A stretch of 64,000 nucleotides of DNA. Origin: Streptomyces sp. NBC_00433. Lineage in GTDB: Bacteria; Actinomycetota; Actinomycetes; Streptomycetales; Streptomycetaceae. The stretch lies in NCBI GenBank assembly GCA_036015235.1, contig CP107926.1, positions 2,603,501 through 2,667,500 of the forward strand, in the 5' to 3' direction. Shown here one piece after another: positions 1-7,910 of this stretch. Below the pieces are notes generated by a model. It did not search any database and was not told the DNA's origin. It saw nothing but the letters and a program-made list of their open reading frames with translations. Each line of letters starts with the position of its first letter. The stretch's first letter is position 1. Position numbers and translations under genes: made by a program.

Positions 1-731
1 TCGACGTCCAGGACGACCATCTTGGCGGCGCGGCGGGTGGCACCGCCCGACTTGATGGTGCCCGCGGACGCGTCGGCGCCGCGCATGAAGGAGACCGGCC
101 CCGAGGCGTTGCCGCCCGAGGAGAGCAGTTCCTTGGAGGAGCGGATGCGGGACAGGTTCAGGCCTGCGCCAGAGCCGCCCTTGAAGATCATGCCCTCTTC
201 CTTGTACCAGTCGAGGATCGACTCCATGGAGTCGTCGACGGACAGGATGAAGCACGCCGAGACCTGCTGGGGCTGAGCGGTGCCGACGTTGAACCAGACC
301 GGCGAGTTGAAGCTGAAGACCTGGTGCAGCAGCGCGTAGGTCAGCTCGTGCTCGAAGACCTCGGCCTCGTCGGGGGAACCGAAGTAGCCGTGCTTCTCGC
401 CCGCCTTGCGGTAGGTGAGCACCACCCGGTCGATCAGCTGCTTCAGGCTCTTCTCGCGCTGCGGGCTGCCCACCGCGCCGCGGAAGTACTTGCTGGTGAC
501 GATGTTGACCGCGTTCACCGACCAGAAGTCGGGGAACTCGACGCCACGCTGCTCGAAGTTGATCGAACCGTCGCGCCAGTTGGTCATGACGACGTCACGG
601 TGCTCCCAGACCACTTCGTCGTACGGATGCACGCCGGGGGTGGTGTGGATGCGCTCCATGCGCAGGCCCTTGCTCGTCTTGGACCCCTTGGTGCGGGAAC
701 CGCGTGCCGGGCCGCTCGTCGTCTCTGTCAT
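1..731 (-). CDS. nrdJ: Vitamin B12-dependent (class II) ribonucleotide reductase, N-terminal part
   Basis: The first 243 residues of NrdJ are visible; the rest lies beyond the left edge. Class II ribonucleotide reductases make deoxyribonucleotides using adenosylcobalamin and so work with or without oxygen. The N-terminus begins MTETTSGPARG and contains the family stretches VNAVNIVTSKYFRG, FNSPVWFNVG and QVSACFILSVDDSMESI; the Cys in SACF fits one of the redox-active cysteines. The ATG at 731 is preceded by a good Shine-Dalgarno (GGGAGGCGG). The gene lies 117 bp downstream of nrdR on the same strand, the usual nrdRJ operon of streptomycetes, so it is probably controlled by the NrdR boxes upstream of nrdR. 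I saw no cobalamin riboswitch in the visible upstream region. Confidence 0.95.
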   Translation of the reverse strand, partial: MTETTSGPARGSRTKGSKTSKGLRMERIHTTPGVHPYDEVVWEHRDVVMTNWRDGSINFEQRGVEFPDFWSVNAVNIVTSKYFRGAVGSPQREKSLKQLIDRVVLTYRKAGEKHGYFGSPDEAEVFEHELTYALLHQVFSFNSPVWFNVGTAQPQQVSACFILSVDDSMESILDWYKEEGMIFKGGSGAGLNLSRIRSSKELLSSGGNASGPVSFMRGADASAGTIKSGGATRRAAKMVVLDV

Positions 732-848
732 TCCGCCTCCCTATACGGGCGAAAACGCCCTGATGTGCGCGGTTCTTCCCGCAGCACGGTGTTGTCCACG
801 GCCGGCGCGCGTCGCGCTCCGGCGGAAAATCTGTGTCCTGCGCGCCGC

Positions 849-1361
849 TCAGTCGGCGGCGGATGCGGGCGCGGGGACACCGAGGTCCTCGTCGAGCCCG
901 CCAGGAGTGGTGGGTGGCAACTGCTCGCGCAGCTCCGTGATGGCCCTCTCGAAGTCCTCGAGCGAGTCGAAGGCGCGGTAGACCGAGGCGAACCGCAGGT
1001 AGGCGACGAGGTCGAGGTCCTGGAGCGGACCGAGTATGGCCAGTCCCACGTCGTGGGTCGACAGCTCCGCGCTGCCGGTGGCCCTGACCGCCTCCTCGAC
1101 CCGCTGCCCGAGCTGGGCGAGGGCGTCCTCGGTGACGGGACGGCCCTGGCAAGCCTTGCGCACGCCGGCGATCACCTTGCCGCGGCTGAACGGTTCCGTG
1201 ACGCCGCTGCGCTTGATCACCATCAGTGACGCGGTCTCCACGGTGGTGAACCGGCGACCGCAGTCGGGACACTGGCGACGCCGGCGGATCGAGGCACCGT
1301 CATCGGTGGTGCGGCTGTCGACGACACGGCTGTCCGGGTGACGGCAGAAGGGGCAGTGCAT
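849..1361 (-). CDS. nrdR: Transcriptional repressor NrdR
   Basis: 170-residue NrdR, the nucleotide-sensing repressor of ribonucleotide reductase genes. The N-terminus [15 protein letters not shown] with a second pair CPDCGRRF forms the four-Cys zinc ribbon that binds NrdR boxes. The ATP-cone domain follows at about residues 49-139 (VIKRSG...[14 protein letters not shown]). The reading frame stays open upstream to a GTG/ATG at 1463, but the conserved MHCPFC start and a GGGAGGGAG ribosome site just upstream fix the start at 1361. It is transcribed with nrdJ and divergently from lexA. It probably represses its own operon through the paired boxes at 1495-1539. Length and motifs are typical; identification is secure. 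Confidence 0.97.
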   Translation of the reverse strand: MHCPFCRHPDSRVVDSRTTDDGASIRRRRQCPDCGRRFTTVETASLMVIKRSGVTEPFSRGKVIAGVRKACQGRPVTEDALAQLGQRVEEAVRATGSAELSTHDVGLAILGPLQDLDLVAYLRFASVYRAFDSLEDFERAITELREQLPPTTPGGLDEDLGVPAPASAAD

Positions 1362-1494
1362 CGTTCCTACTCCCTCCCTCACTCCATGGTGAGCGCGCGA
1401 CAAGACCGCTTCCGCGGTGTCGTGCGACCCCGTGAAGCAGCCCCAAGCATAGGTGACGGCCACTGCGTTGGACCCGCCGGGGTCCCTGTCGGAC

Positions 1495-1539
1495 CACTAC
1501 CCGTGGGGGCCGGGCCCTATCCAACCACTAGATGTGGTG
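1495..1539 (-). promoter_or_regulatory. Tandem NrdR-like boxes upstream of nrdRJ
   Basis: Two copies of a CACTA...GTG dyad lie upstream of nrdR. Box A, CACTAGATGTGGTG at 1526-1539, matches the known NrdR-box core (CACWATATATWGTG) at 11 of 14 positions. Box B, CACTACCCGTGGGG at 1495-1508, matches at 8 of 14. Their starts are exactly 31 bp apart, three helical turns, which is the known arrangement of NrdR boxes. The match to the consensus is by eye. Confidence 0.7.
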
Positions 1540-1716
1540 GAGTGGATTCAAGCGGCTCATCGCGCGTGTCGCAAGTCGCCGACCGTACGCGACCGCGTCC
1601 GCTCCGTGTCCCGGCGCCGGAGGGTCGCCGGTGACACACTGGGGTTCGGCGCCGCCGGAGCGTCACACCGGACGCCGGGTCGGGCGGGGGCGGCCGTTAC
1701 GCGGCGGACACAGGGG

Positions 1717-1732
1717 TCGAACTTCCATTCGA
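1717..1732 (+). promoter_or_regulatory. Candidate distal LexA (SOS) box
   Basis: The 16-mer tcGAACttccATTCga has the actinobacterial LexA-box shape GAAC-N4-GTTC with one change (GTTC to ATTC). The recA box in this window carries the same right half-site (GAACatccATTC). It lies 65 bp upstream of the better-placed lexA box and could add to autoregulation or act on nrdR. Confidence 0.45.
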
Positions 1733-1781
1733 TCAATACACCCGGTACCTTGATCACGTCAGCGGATTTATGCAAATTCAC

Positions 1782-1823
1782 TCGAACGTGTGTTTGGCGC
1801 AACCTTTCGAAACCCACTACCGT
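1782..1823 (+). promoter_or_regulatory. lexA promoter with overlapping LexA box
   Basis: The LexA box tcGAACgtgtGTTTgg is at 1782-1797. It overlaps a likely -35 (TTGGCG, 1794-1799), which is 18 bp from a TACCGT -10 (1818-1823). This fits classical LexA autorepression. The promoter elements are inferred from spacing alone; the box is a close match to GAAC-N4-GTTC. Confidence 0.7.
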
Positions 1824-1899
1824 TGTACTAACTGCCCGCGGCTGCGAAGCGGGCCTCCCGCAGTTCATGCGGTGGGAGAACATCTCGAAAGGGGCCGCC

Positions 1900-2679
1900 G
1901 TGACCACCGCCGCAGAGAGCGCCACAGCGACATTGACCGCCCATGACCGCTCCCCGGATCGAATCGGCCCGTTGGACGTGATGAACGAAGAGAACAGCCC
2001 GAAGCCCGCGCGCTCACTTCCCGGACGGCCCCCGGGTATTCGCGCCGACAGCTCCGGCCTCACCGAACGCCAGCGCAGGGTCATCGAAGTCATCAGGGAT
2101 TCGGTCCAGCGCCGCGGATACCCCCCGTCCATGCGGGAAATCGGCCAGGCCGTGGGCCTGTCCAGTACGTCGTCGGTCGCTCATCAGCTGATGGCACTGG
2201 AGCGCAAGGGCTTCCTGCGCCGTGACCCGCACCGCCCCCGGGCGTACGAGGTGCGTGCCTCAGACGCGGGGCACCCCCAGCCCACCGACACCTCGGGCAA
2301 GCCGTCGGCCTCCTACGTACCGCTGGTCGGCCGGATCGCGGCGGGCGGGCCGATCCTCGCCGAGGAGTCGGTCGAGGACGTCTTCCCGCTGCCCCGGCAA
2401 CTCGTCGGCGACGGCGAGCTGTTCGTGCTCAAGGTCGTCGGTGACTCGATGATCGAGGCCGCCATCTGCGACGGCGACTGGGTCACCGTCCGCCGCCAGC
2501 CGGTCGCCGAGAACGGCGACATCGTCGCCGCCATGCTCGACGGCGAGGCCACGGTGAAGCGCTTCAAGCGGGACAACGGGCATGTGTGGCTGCTGCCGCA
2601 CAATGCCGCCTACCAGCCCATCCCCGGCGACGAGGCCACCATCCTCGGCAAGGTCGTCGCGGTCCTGCGCAGGGTCTGA
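1900..2679 (+). CDS. lexA: SOS repressor LexA
   Basis: 259-residue LexA, the self-cleaving repressor of the SOS response. A winged helix-turn-helix at about 55-118 ([11 protein letters not shown]...[14 protein letters not shown]...[14 protein letters not shown]) binds SOS boxes. The S24 peptidase domain follows: the Ala148-Gly149 cleavage bond in RIAAGGPI, nucleophile Ser183 in GDSMIEA and general base Lys220 in ATVKRF. The frame is open for about 150 codons upstream, but the GTG at 1900 has an AAAGGGG ribosome site and gives the usual streptomycete length. It is divergent from nrdRJ and followed by a strong hairpin. RecA, its co-protease, is encoded in this same window. Confidence 0.97.
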   Translation: MTTAAESATATLTAHDRSPDRIGPLDVMNEENSPKPARSLPGRPPGIRADSSGLTERQRRVIEVIRDSVQRRGYPPSMREIGQAVGLSSTSSVAHQLMALERKGFLRRDPHRPRAYEVRASDAGHPQPTDTSGKPSASYVPLVGRIAAGGPILAEESVEDVFPLPRQLVGDGELFVLKVVGDSMIEAAICDGDWVTVRRQPVAENGDIVAAMLDGEATVKRFKRDNGHVWLLPHNAAYQPIPGDEATILGKVVAVLRRV

Positions 2680-2697
2680 CCCCGCGGATGGTCCGAG

Positions 2698-2729
2698 CGC
2701 CCCGGAAACCGTACGACGGTTCCGGGGCG
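2698..2729. terminator. Hairpin between lexA and dinG
   Basis: CGCCCCGGAAACCGT pairs with ACGGTTCCGGGGCG around a three-base loop, with one bulged A. It lies 19 bp past the lexA stop and faces the 3' end of the convergent helicase gene, so it could terminate both. There is no U-tract, which is common in streptomycetes. Confidence 0.75.
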
Positions 2730-2780
2730 GACTCGTGTGGCCCGCCGCCGAGGACCGCGCTCAGGCCTCGGCGCGTCGGC

Positions 2781-4751
2781 TCAGACCTTCGCCGCAGCGT
2801 CGATCGCCGCCAGCGAGCGCCGCACCTGGTTGCGATCCGTCGTATACCAGAGGTCGGGCATGGACGAGCGCAGGAAACCGCCGTAGCGGGCGGTCGCGAG
2901 CCGCGGGTCGAGAACGGCGACCACACCCCGGTCGCCCGATGCCCTGATCAGCCGGCCCGCACCCTGCGCCATCAGCAGCGCGGCATGGGTCGCGGCGACC
3001 GCCATGAAGCCGTTGCCGCCGTGCTCCTCGACCGACTTCTGCCGGGCGCTCATCAGCGGGTCGTCCGGCCGCGGGAACGGGATCCGGTCCATCACCACCA
3101 ACTGGCAGTTCACCCCGGGCACATCCACCCCCTGCCACAGCGACAGCGTGCCGAACAGGCACGTCCTGGCGTCCTCCGAGAAGGCCCGGATCAGCTCCCC
3201 GAGCGTCTCCTCGCCTTGCAGCAGCACCGGGTGGTCCAGCCGGTCGCGCATCGCCTCCGCGGCGGTCTGGGCGCCGCGCATCGAGGAGAACAGCCCGAGC
3301 GTACGGCCGCCGGCCGCCTCGACCAGCTCGGCGAGTTCGTCGAGCATGTCCTCACGGCCGGCGTCCCTGCCGGGCGGCGACAGATGCCTGGCGACGTAGA
3401 GGATGCCCTGCTTGCGGTAGTCGAAGGGCGATCCGACGTCGATGCCTTTCCAGGACGCCGCATCATCGCCCTGGGTGCCCTCGGCGGACAGTCCCAGCGA
3501 GGCCGCCACGCCGTTGAAGTCGCCGCCGAGCTTGAGTGTGGCGGAGGTGAGGACGACCGAGCGCTCGGGGAACAGCTTCTCCCGCAGCAGCCCGGACACA
3601 TTGAGTGGGGCGACCCGCAGCGACGCCCCGAAGCGGTCGTGGCGCTCGCACCACACCACGTCGTACTCCGAGACCGAGACCAGCCTCTCGCTCACCTCGT
3701 GCACGTGCTCGACGGCGGCGCGGGCCTGCTTGCGCACCGCGTCCTCGTCCTGCACCGACTTGTCACGGGTGTCGCCGAGCGCCGTGATCACCTGGCGGCA
3801 CGCGTCCCGCAGCGCTGCGAGGACGTAGAGCAGGTCCTCGGGGACCTCCTCGAGGCGTCCCGGCAGCGCCAGCTCCATCACCCGCTCGAAGCCCTCCGCG
3901 GCGCTCAGCAGGGCGTCCGCGGCCTTCTCGTTGACCAACCGGGCGGCGCGCTTGACCGCACGGTTCACACTGCCCGCGCTCAGCTCGCCGGTCGCCACCC
4001 CGGTGACCCGGGAGACCAGCTCGTGCCCCTCGTCGATGATCAGCACTTCGTGGCTGGGCAGGACGGGGGTGCCCTCGATCGCGTCGATGGCGAGCAGCGC
4101 GTGGTTGGTGACGACCACATCGGCGAGCTTGGCGCGCTCGCGCGCCGCCTCGGCGAAGCACTCCGCGCCGTAGGCGCACTTGGTGGCGCCCAGGCACTCG
4201 CGCGAGCTGACCGACACCTGGCCCCACGCGCGGTCGGACACCCCCGGGGTGAGGCCGTCGCGGTCGCCGGTCTCCGTCTCGTCCGCCCAGTCCCGCATCC
4301 GCAGCAGGTCCTGGCCCAGCTTGCTGGTCGGCGCCGCCGCCTCGAAGGGGTCGAAGAGACCCTCTTCGTCGTCCTGCGGCGCCCCTTCGTGCAGGCGATG
4401 CAGGCACAGGTAGTTGGACCGGCCCTTGAGCATGGCGAACTGCGGCTCGCGGCGCAGCAGCGGCTGCAGCGCGCTGACCGTGCGGGGCAGGTCGCGCTCG
4501 ACGAGCTGGCGCTGGAGCGCGAGGGTGGCGGTGGCCACCACCACCCGCTCCCCGTGGGCGAGCGCGGGCACGAGATACCCGAGGGACTTGCCGGTGCCGG
4601 TGCCGGCCTGGACGAGCAGGTGGGACTTGTCGTCCACGGCGGCGGCGACGGCCTCGGCCATGGTGACCTGACCGGCCCGCTCCACGCCTCCGACGGCGGT
4701 GACGGCGGCGTGCAGGAGGTCGGTGAGCGCGGGTGGGGGCGTGTCAGTCAT
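2781..4751 (-). CDS. dinG: ATP-dependent DNA helicase, DinG/XPD family
   Basis: 656-residue superfamily 2 helicase of the Rad3/XPD/DinG type, which unwinds DNA 5'-3' in repair. Walker A is QAGTGTGKS (49-56) and Walker B is DEGH (240-243). Four cysteines between them (116 in NYLCLHRL, 186, 192 and 198 in RECLGATKCAYGAECF) match the 4Fe-4S cluster positions of this family. C-terminal motifs include VVLTSATL, LFSSMRGA and the GRLIR motif VI. The ATG at 4751 has only a poor ribosome site, so the exact start is less certain. It follows lexA in convergent orientation, as I recall for S. coelicolor. No LexA box was seen upstream, so direct SOS control is not shown. Confidence 0.9.
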   Translation of the reverse strand: MTDTPPPALTDLLHAAVTAVGGVERAGQVTMAEAVAAAVDDKSHLLVQAGTGTGKSLGYLVPALAHGERVVVATATLALQRQLVERDLPRTVSALQPLLRREPQFAMLKGRSNYLCLHRLHEGAPQDDEEGLFDPFEAAAPTSKLGQDLLRMRDWADETETGDRDGLTPGVSDRAWGQVSVSSRECLGATKCAYGAECFAEAARERAKLADVVVTNHALLAIDAIEGTPVLPSHEVLIIDEGHELVSRVTGVATGELSAGSVNRAVKRAARLVNEKAADALLSAAEGFERVMELALPGRLEEVPEDLLYVLAALRDACRQVITALGDTRDKSVQDEDAVRKQARAAVEHVHEVSERLVSVSEYDVVWCERHDRFGASLRVAPLNVSGLLREKLFPERSVVLTSATLKLGGDFNGVAASLGLSAEGTQGDDAASWKGIDVGSPFDYRKQGILYVARHLSPPGRDAGREDMLDELAELVEAAGGRTLGLFSSMRGAQTAAEAMRDRLDHPVLLQGEETLGELIRAFSEDARTCLFGTLSLWQGVDVPGVNCQLVVMDRIPFPRPDDPLMSARQKSVEEHGGNGFMAVAATHAALLMAQGAGRLIRASGDRGVVAVLDPRLATARYGGFLRSSMPDLWYTTDRNQVRRSLAAIDAAAKV

Positions 4752-4854
4752 AGGAAGGCAAGCCTACGGGCAGCCACCGACAACGCCGTCCGGCTGCGCC
4801 ACTGCCGGTCATCTCCGGGACCGGTCCCGTCATGCGGTGCTAGCTTCTGGTCGT

Positions 4855-6018
4855 ATGCCGTTCGAGCGCCGCATGACTCTGGATTCCTCGGCCGCGGAGT
4901 ACGTGATCGACGTCGCCAACGTGGTCCGTGAGCCGGCGCTCGGCGGGACGGGGGCGGCGGACCTCGGCAGGCTCGCCGGGCTGCTCGACGCGCTCGCGGA
5001 ATTCGCCCGCGACCCGGCCGTCCAGGTCTACCCGATCACCGACAGGTCGCTCCTCACCGACGGGCGGCTCACGGCGGAGGAGAGGCTGCTGCTGGACCGC
5101 TGGTACGGCGACGGGAAGCTGGAAGTGCTGCCGCGCGCCGACGACCGCATCCTGGAGTTGGCGGACGCGCTCGGCCTGCGGGTGGTCAGCGCCGACAACT
5201 TCCTGGACTTCCACCGCGCCTACCCGTGGATCCCCGGCGACCGGGAGCGCTTCCTGCGGCCCGTCCTGGAGCCGGACGGCCGCATCGGGGTCCGTCCCCG
5301 GATCATGCCGGTGCCCGAGGAGTGGCAGGTGTCCCGCAAGGAGGAGGAGGGCCTGCTGCTGCGCGCCGGGGTGGTCAGGCGGTGGGAGCGCTCCGCCCGG
5401 CACCGGGCGGTGCTGAGCCGTGACTGGCGCTGCCCCGAGCCCGGCTGCCCGCTGTTCGGCGCGACCGGCCGGCCCGGTACGGCGCTGCCGCGCCGCCGCA
5501 AGGACCGGGTGCTGTGCCCCACGCACGGTGTGCAGCTCACCGATGCGGGCCCGCTGCGTCCCCGCGCCCAGGTCAAGGTGGTCATGGACGGGACAGTGCG
5601 CGGCCGGTTCATGGTGACGGAGGGCGAACCGGTGGCGGTGGGCCGCGCGCCGGCCGGCGGCGGTGTGGCGCTCGGCGCCTGGATCGACGACAGCGCGGTG
5701 GAGTCCGTGAGCCGCACCCATGTGGTGCTTGCGTACGACGGCGGCGCGCTGAGCGTGCTGGACGAGCGCAGCGCCAACGGCACCCGGGTGCGGCGCCGGC
5801 TGCCCGGCGGCGACACCACGGGGCCGCTGGAGCACGGTGTGACCCGCAGGCTGCGCAAGGGCGAGTCCGTCGTCCTGCACGACCGGGTGGAACTGCTGCC
5901 CAGCGGTCGCCAGTTCGTCTTCGAGGACGACCCGGCGGACGGTACGGTCGCACCGCGGGAAGGCAGCGCGGTCGCGGAACCCACGATGATGCAGCTGCCG
6001 TTGCACGACGTCGAGTGA
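4855..6018 (+). CDS. NYN/PIN-like nuclease domain, zinc ribbon and FHA domain protein
   Basis: 387 residues with three parts. Residues about 14-135 (YVIDVANVVREP ... ITDRSLL ... ADDRILELADALGLRVVSADNFLDF) resemble a NYN/Zc3h12a-like PIN-fold RNase, with acidic residues at the ends of predicted strands as in metal-dependent nucleases. Residues about 190-232 hold CPEPGC and CPTHG, a probable zinc ribbon. Residues about 255-365 form an FHA phosphothreonine-binding domain (VAVGRAP...ESVSRTHVVL...LDERSANGTRV). The stop overlaps the GTG of the following Ser/Thr kinase gene, so the two are probably co-translated and this protein is a likely kinase substrate or effector. The nuclease assignment is inference from the strand/acid pattern; the FHA domain is clear. 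Confidence 0.75.
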   Translation: MPFERRMTLDSSAAEYVIDVANVVREPALGGTGAADLGRLAGLLDALAEFARDPAVQVYPITDRSLLTDGRLTAEERLLLDRWYGDGKLEVLPRADDRILELADALGLRVVSADNFLDFHRAYPWIPGDRERFLRPVLEPDGRIGVRPRIMPVPEEWQVSRKEEEGLLLRAGVVRRWERSARHRAVLSRDWRCPEPGCPLFGATGRPGTALPRRRKDRVLCPTHGVQLTDAGPLRPRAQVKVVMDGTVRGRFMVTEGEPVAVGRAPAGGGVALGAWIDDSAVESVSRTHVVLAYDGGALSVLDERSANGTRVRRRLPGGDTTGPLEHGVTRRLRKGESVVLHDRVELLPSGRQFVFEDDPADGTVAPREGSAVAEPTMMQLPLHDVE

Positions 6019-7226
6019 ACGGGGCTCCGGTGGCAGCAGGCGAAGTCGGTGTCGGTACGGTCCTCAGCGGCCGCTACCGGCTGGAGCAGTTCCTGGGCGG
6101 CGGCGGTTTCGGGCAGGTCTACGCGGCGGTCGACCAGGGACTGGGCCGCCGGGTCGCGGTGAAGGTGCTGACGCTGCGCGCCGAGTGGGCGGACGTCGAA
6201 CGCAGCGAGCGGCAGGGGCGTTTCCGCCGGGAGGCGCTCGCGGCGGCCGCGCTGAGCCACCCCAACGTGGCGACGATCCATGATGCGGGCGAGCACGAAG
6301 GGCGCCCCTTCATCGTGATGGAGTTGCTGTCCGGCACCGACTTCCGCAATGTGCTGCTGGACCGTGGCGGACTGCCGGTGGCGGATGTGCTGGCGTACGG
6401 CGCGCAGGTCTGCGCCGGTCTGCAGCACGCCCATGAGCGCGGCCTGGTGCACCGCGACATCAAACCCGAGAATCTGATGCTGCTCCCGGACGGCGTCGTC
6501 AAAATCTGCGACTTCGGCCTTGTCGCCCCGCAGGATCCGAACGTGACGCGGTATACCGAGCCGCAGGCGCTGCTGGGCTCGCCGCCGTATTTCACGCCCG
6601 AGCAGGCGCAGGGCGGCGAGGTGACCGCGCAGTCGGACCTGTATTCGCTGGGCTGCGTCCTCTACGCCATGCTTGCGGAAGGGCCGCCGTTCACCGCGGG
6701 GAATTACATCGGCTACGCATATCTCCACGTGCACGAGGAGCCGGAACCGATCGTGAACCGGCGCCCCGAAGTGCCGCCGGAACTGGCGCAGCTGGTGCAC
6801 CAGTTGCTCGCCAAGGCGCCCCGGGACCGTCCCGCCGGTGCCGCCGAGGTGGGCGCGCGGCTGCGCGCGATGATGCGGCCCGCGGCACTGCGGCGGACCC
6901 CGACGGCCCTGGACCGCGGTGCCCGGCATCTGGTGTGGACGCTGATCGAGGAGGGCGAGGCGCTGCTCGCCGCCGGCCGCTTCCACGACGCCGACGACAG
7001 GTACTGGCAGGCGCGGCAGCAGATCCTGCGCCAGGGCGCGGACAACGAGCCCGCGTCCTTTGCCGCGCTCTTCGGCCGGGCACGGGCGCTCGAGGGCCTC
7101 AACGGCGTCGCGGCGACCCGCCGGCAGTTGGAGGACCTGGCGGGGAGCGCCGCGGAGGCGCTGGGCGCGGACCATCCGCTCGCCCGGTGCACCGCCGCCT
7201 ACGCGTCGGTCAGAGCAGCACACTGA
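6015..7226 (+). CDS. Serine/threonine protein kinase with C-terminal TPR-like region
   Basis: 403-residue Hanks-type kinase. Glycine loop GGGGFGQVYAA (28-38), ATP lysine Lys50 in RVAVKVL, catalytic loop HRDIKPEN (146-153), DFG (166-168) and PPYFTPEQAQG (the APE region) are all present, so it should be active. The catalytic domain ends near residue 285. The remaining 120 residues are helical and TPR-like (EGEALLAAGRFHDADDRYWQARQQIL), and there is no membrane segment, so the kinase is cytoplasmic. The GTG at 6015 overlaps the previous stop (GTGA); a second GTG at 6030 sits 5 nt after GGGG and is an alternative start. Both neighbours carry FHA domains, the usual readers of phosphothreonines made by such kinases. 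Confidence 0.92.
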   Translation: MNGAPVAAGEVGVGTVLSGRYRLEQFLGGGGFGQVYAAVDQGLGRRVAVKVLTLRAEWADVERSERQGRFRREALAAAALSHPNVATIHDAGEHEGRPFIVMELLSGTDFRNVLLDRGGLPVADVLAYGAQVCAGLQHAHERGLVHRDIKPENLMLLPDGVVKICDFGLVAPQDPNVTRYTEPQALLGSPPYFTPEQAQGGEVTAQSDLYSLGCVLYAMLAEGPPFTAGNYIGYAYLHVHEEPEPIVNRRPEVPPELAQLVHQLLAKAPRDRPAGAAEVGARLRAMMRPAALRRTPTALDRGARHLVWTLIEEGEALLAAGRFHDADDRYWQARQQILRQGADNEPASFAALFGRARALEGLNGVAATRRQLEDLAGSAAEALGADHPLARCTAAYASVRAAH

Positions 7227-7836
7227 CGTGGACGTCGGCGGCGAGCCGGAAGGTGTCCCCCGGCCGCAGCGGTGTCCTGTCGTTCGCCGTGAGCCGGTAG
7301 CCGCGTACGTAGGTGCCGTTGGTCGAGTCCTCGTCGGTGATCCATGCCGAGCCGTCGGCGTCGACTCCGACCCGTGCGTGGATACGTGACAGGTTGTCGC
7401 GCTCGGCGAGGAAGGTGACGGCCGGGCAGAGCTGCGGGTCGCGGCCGAGCCGGATCGAGTAGCCGGGGGCCACCTCGACGATGTCGCCGCTGGGGAAGCG
7501 CAGTCGCAGGGCGTCCAGGGGGGCGTCCCTGCGGGTCCGTGCGGGCCGGGGCAGGGCGCCGGGGACAACGTTGATGACCCGGGTGTATTCGGCGTCCGGC
7601 GCGGCCTTCGGCGGCACGCTCGGGGCCGACCCGGCTCCCGGCGTGGGCGGCCGGGGTGTACCGGGCCTCGGCAGGCGTTCCGTCGGGGCCGTCGAGGACG
7701 GCGGCGGGGCGGCCGCGGCGTGCGCCGAGGGCATCAGGGCGAAGGGCACGAAGCAGCCCTGGCAGACCAGCTGGCCGGCGAAGGCGCCCGGCGTGCCGCA
7801 TTCCGGGCAGGATCCGACGCCCGTTTCCTCGCGCAT
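7210..7836 (-). CDS. Zinc-ribbon and FHA domain protein
   Basis: 208 residues. The N-terminus has CPECG and CQGC, a small zinc ribbon. A Pro/Ala-rich linker (about 40-85) follows, with the threonine-containing stretch AEYTRVINVVPG that could be phosphorylated. The C-terminal half is an FHA domain (YSIRLGRDPQLC ... NLSRIHARV ... DEDSTNGTYVRGYRL). The start at 7836 is supported by GGAGGGATGGGG. The last 17 bp overlap the 3' end of the convergent kinase gene. A protein with a phosphorylatable N-terminal Thr followed by FHA is the arrangement seen in GarA/OdhI-type regulators, but that parallel is inference; the linker here is longer. Confidence 0.8.
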   Translation of the reverse strand: MREETGVGSCPECGTPGAFAGQLVCQGCFVPFALMPSAHAAAAPPPSSTAPTERLPRPGTPRPPTPGAGSAPSVPPKAAPDAEYTRVINVVPGALPRPARTRRDAPLDALRLRFPSGDIVEVAPGYSIRLGRDPQLCPAVTFLAERDNLSRIHARVGVDADGSAWITDEDSTNGTYVRGYRLTANDRTPLRPGDTFRLAADVHVSVLL

Positions 7837-7910
7837 CCGCCCCCATCCCTCCGCGGTACGACCGGTACGGCGATCGTATCGGCTGGTGCGGCGGCAGGGT
7901 GCGACCGAGG

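Noticed and set aside
792..800. TTGTCCACG, one base off the streptomycete DnaA box, between nrdR and nrdJ
   Set aside because: Single imperfect copy inside an operon; not enough to call a site.
732..848. A possible cobalamin riboswitch before nrdJ
   Set aside because: The 117-bp gap lacks a B12-box and is too short; control is more likely through NrdR.
4744..4762. An iron-box-like sequence (GTAGGCTTGCCTTCC...) just upstream of dinG
   Set aside because: Only about ten of 19 positions fit the DmdR/IdeR consensus and the gene has no iron-related role beyond its Fe-S cluster.
2586..4931. A plus-strand open frame of 781 codons antisense to dinG
   Set aside because: Shadow of a GC-rich gene; the minus-strand product has all helicase motifs.
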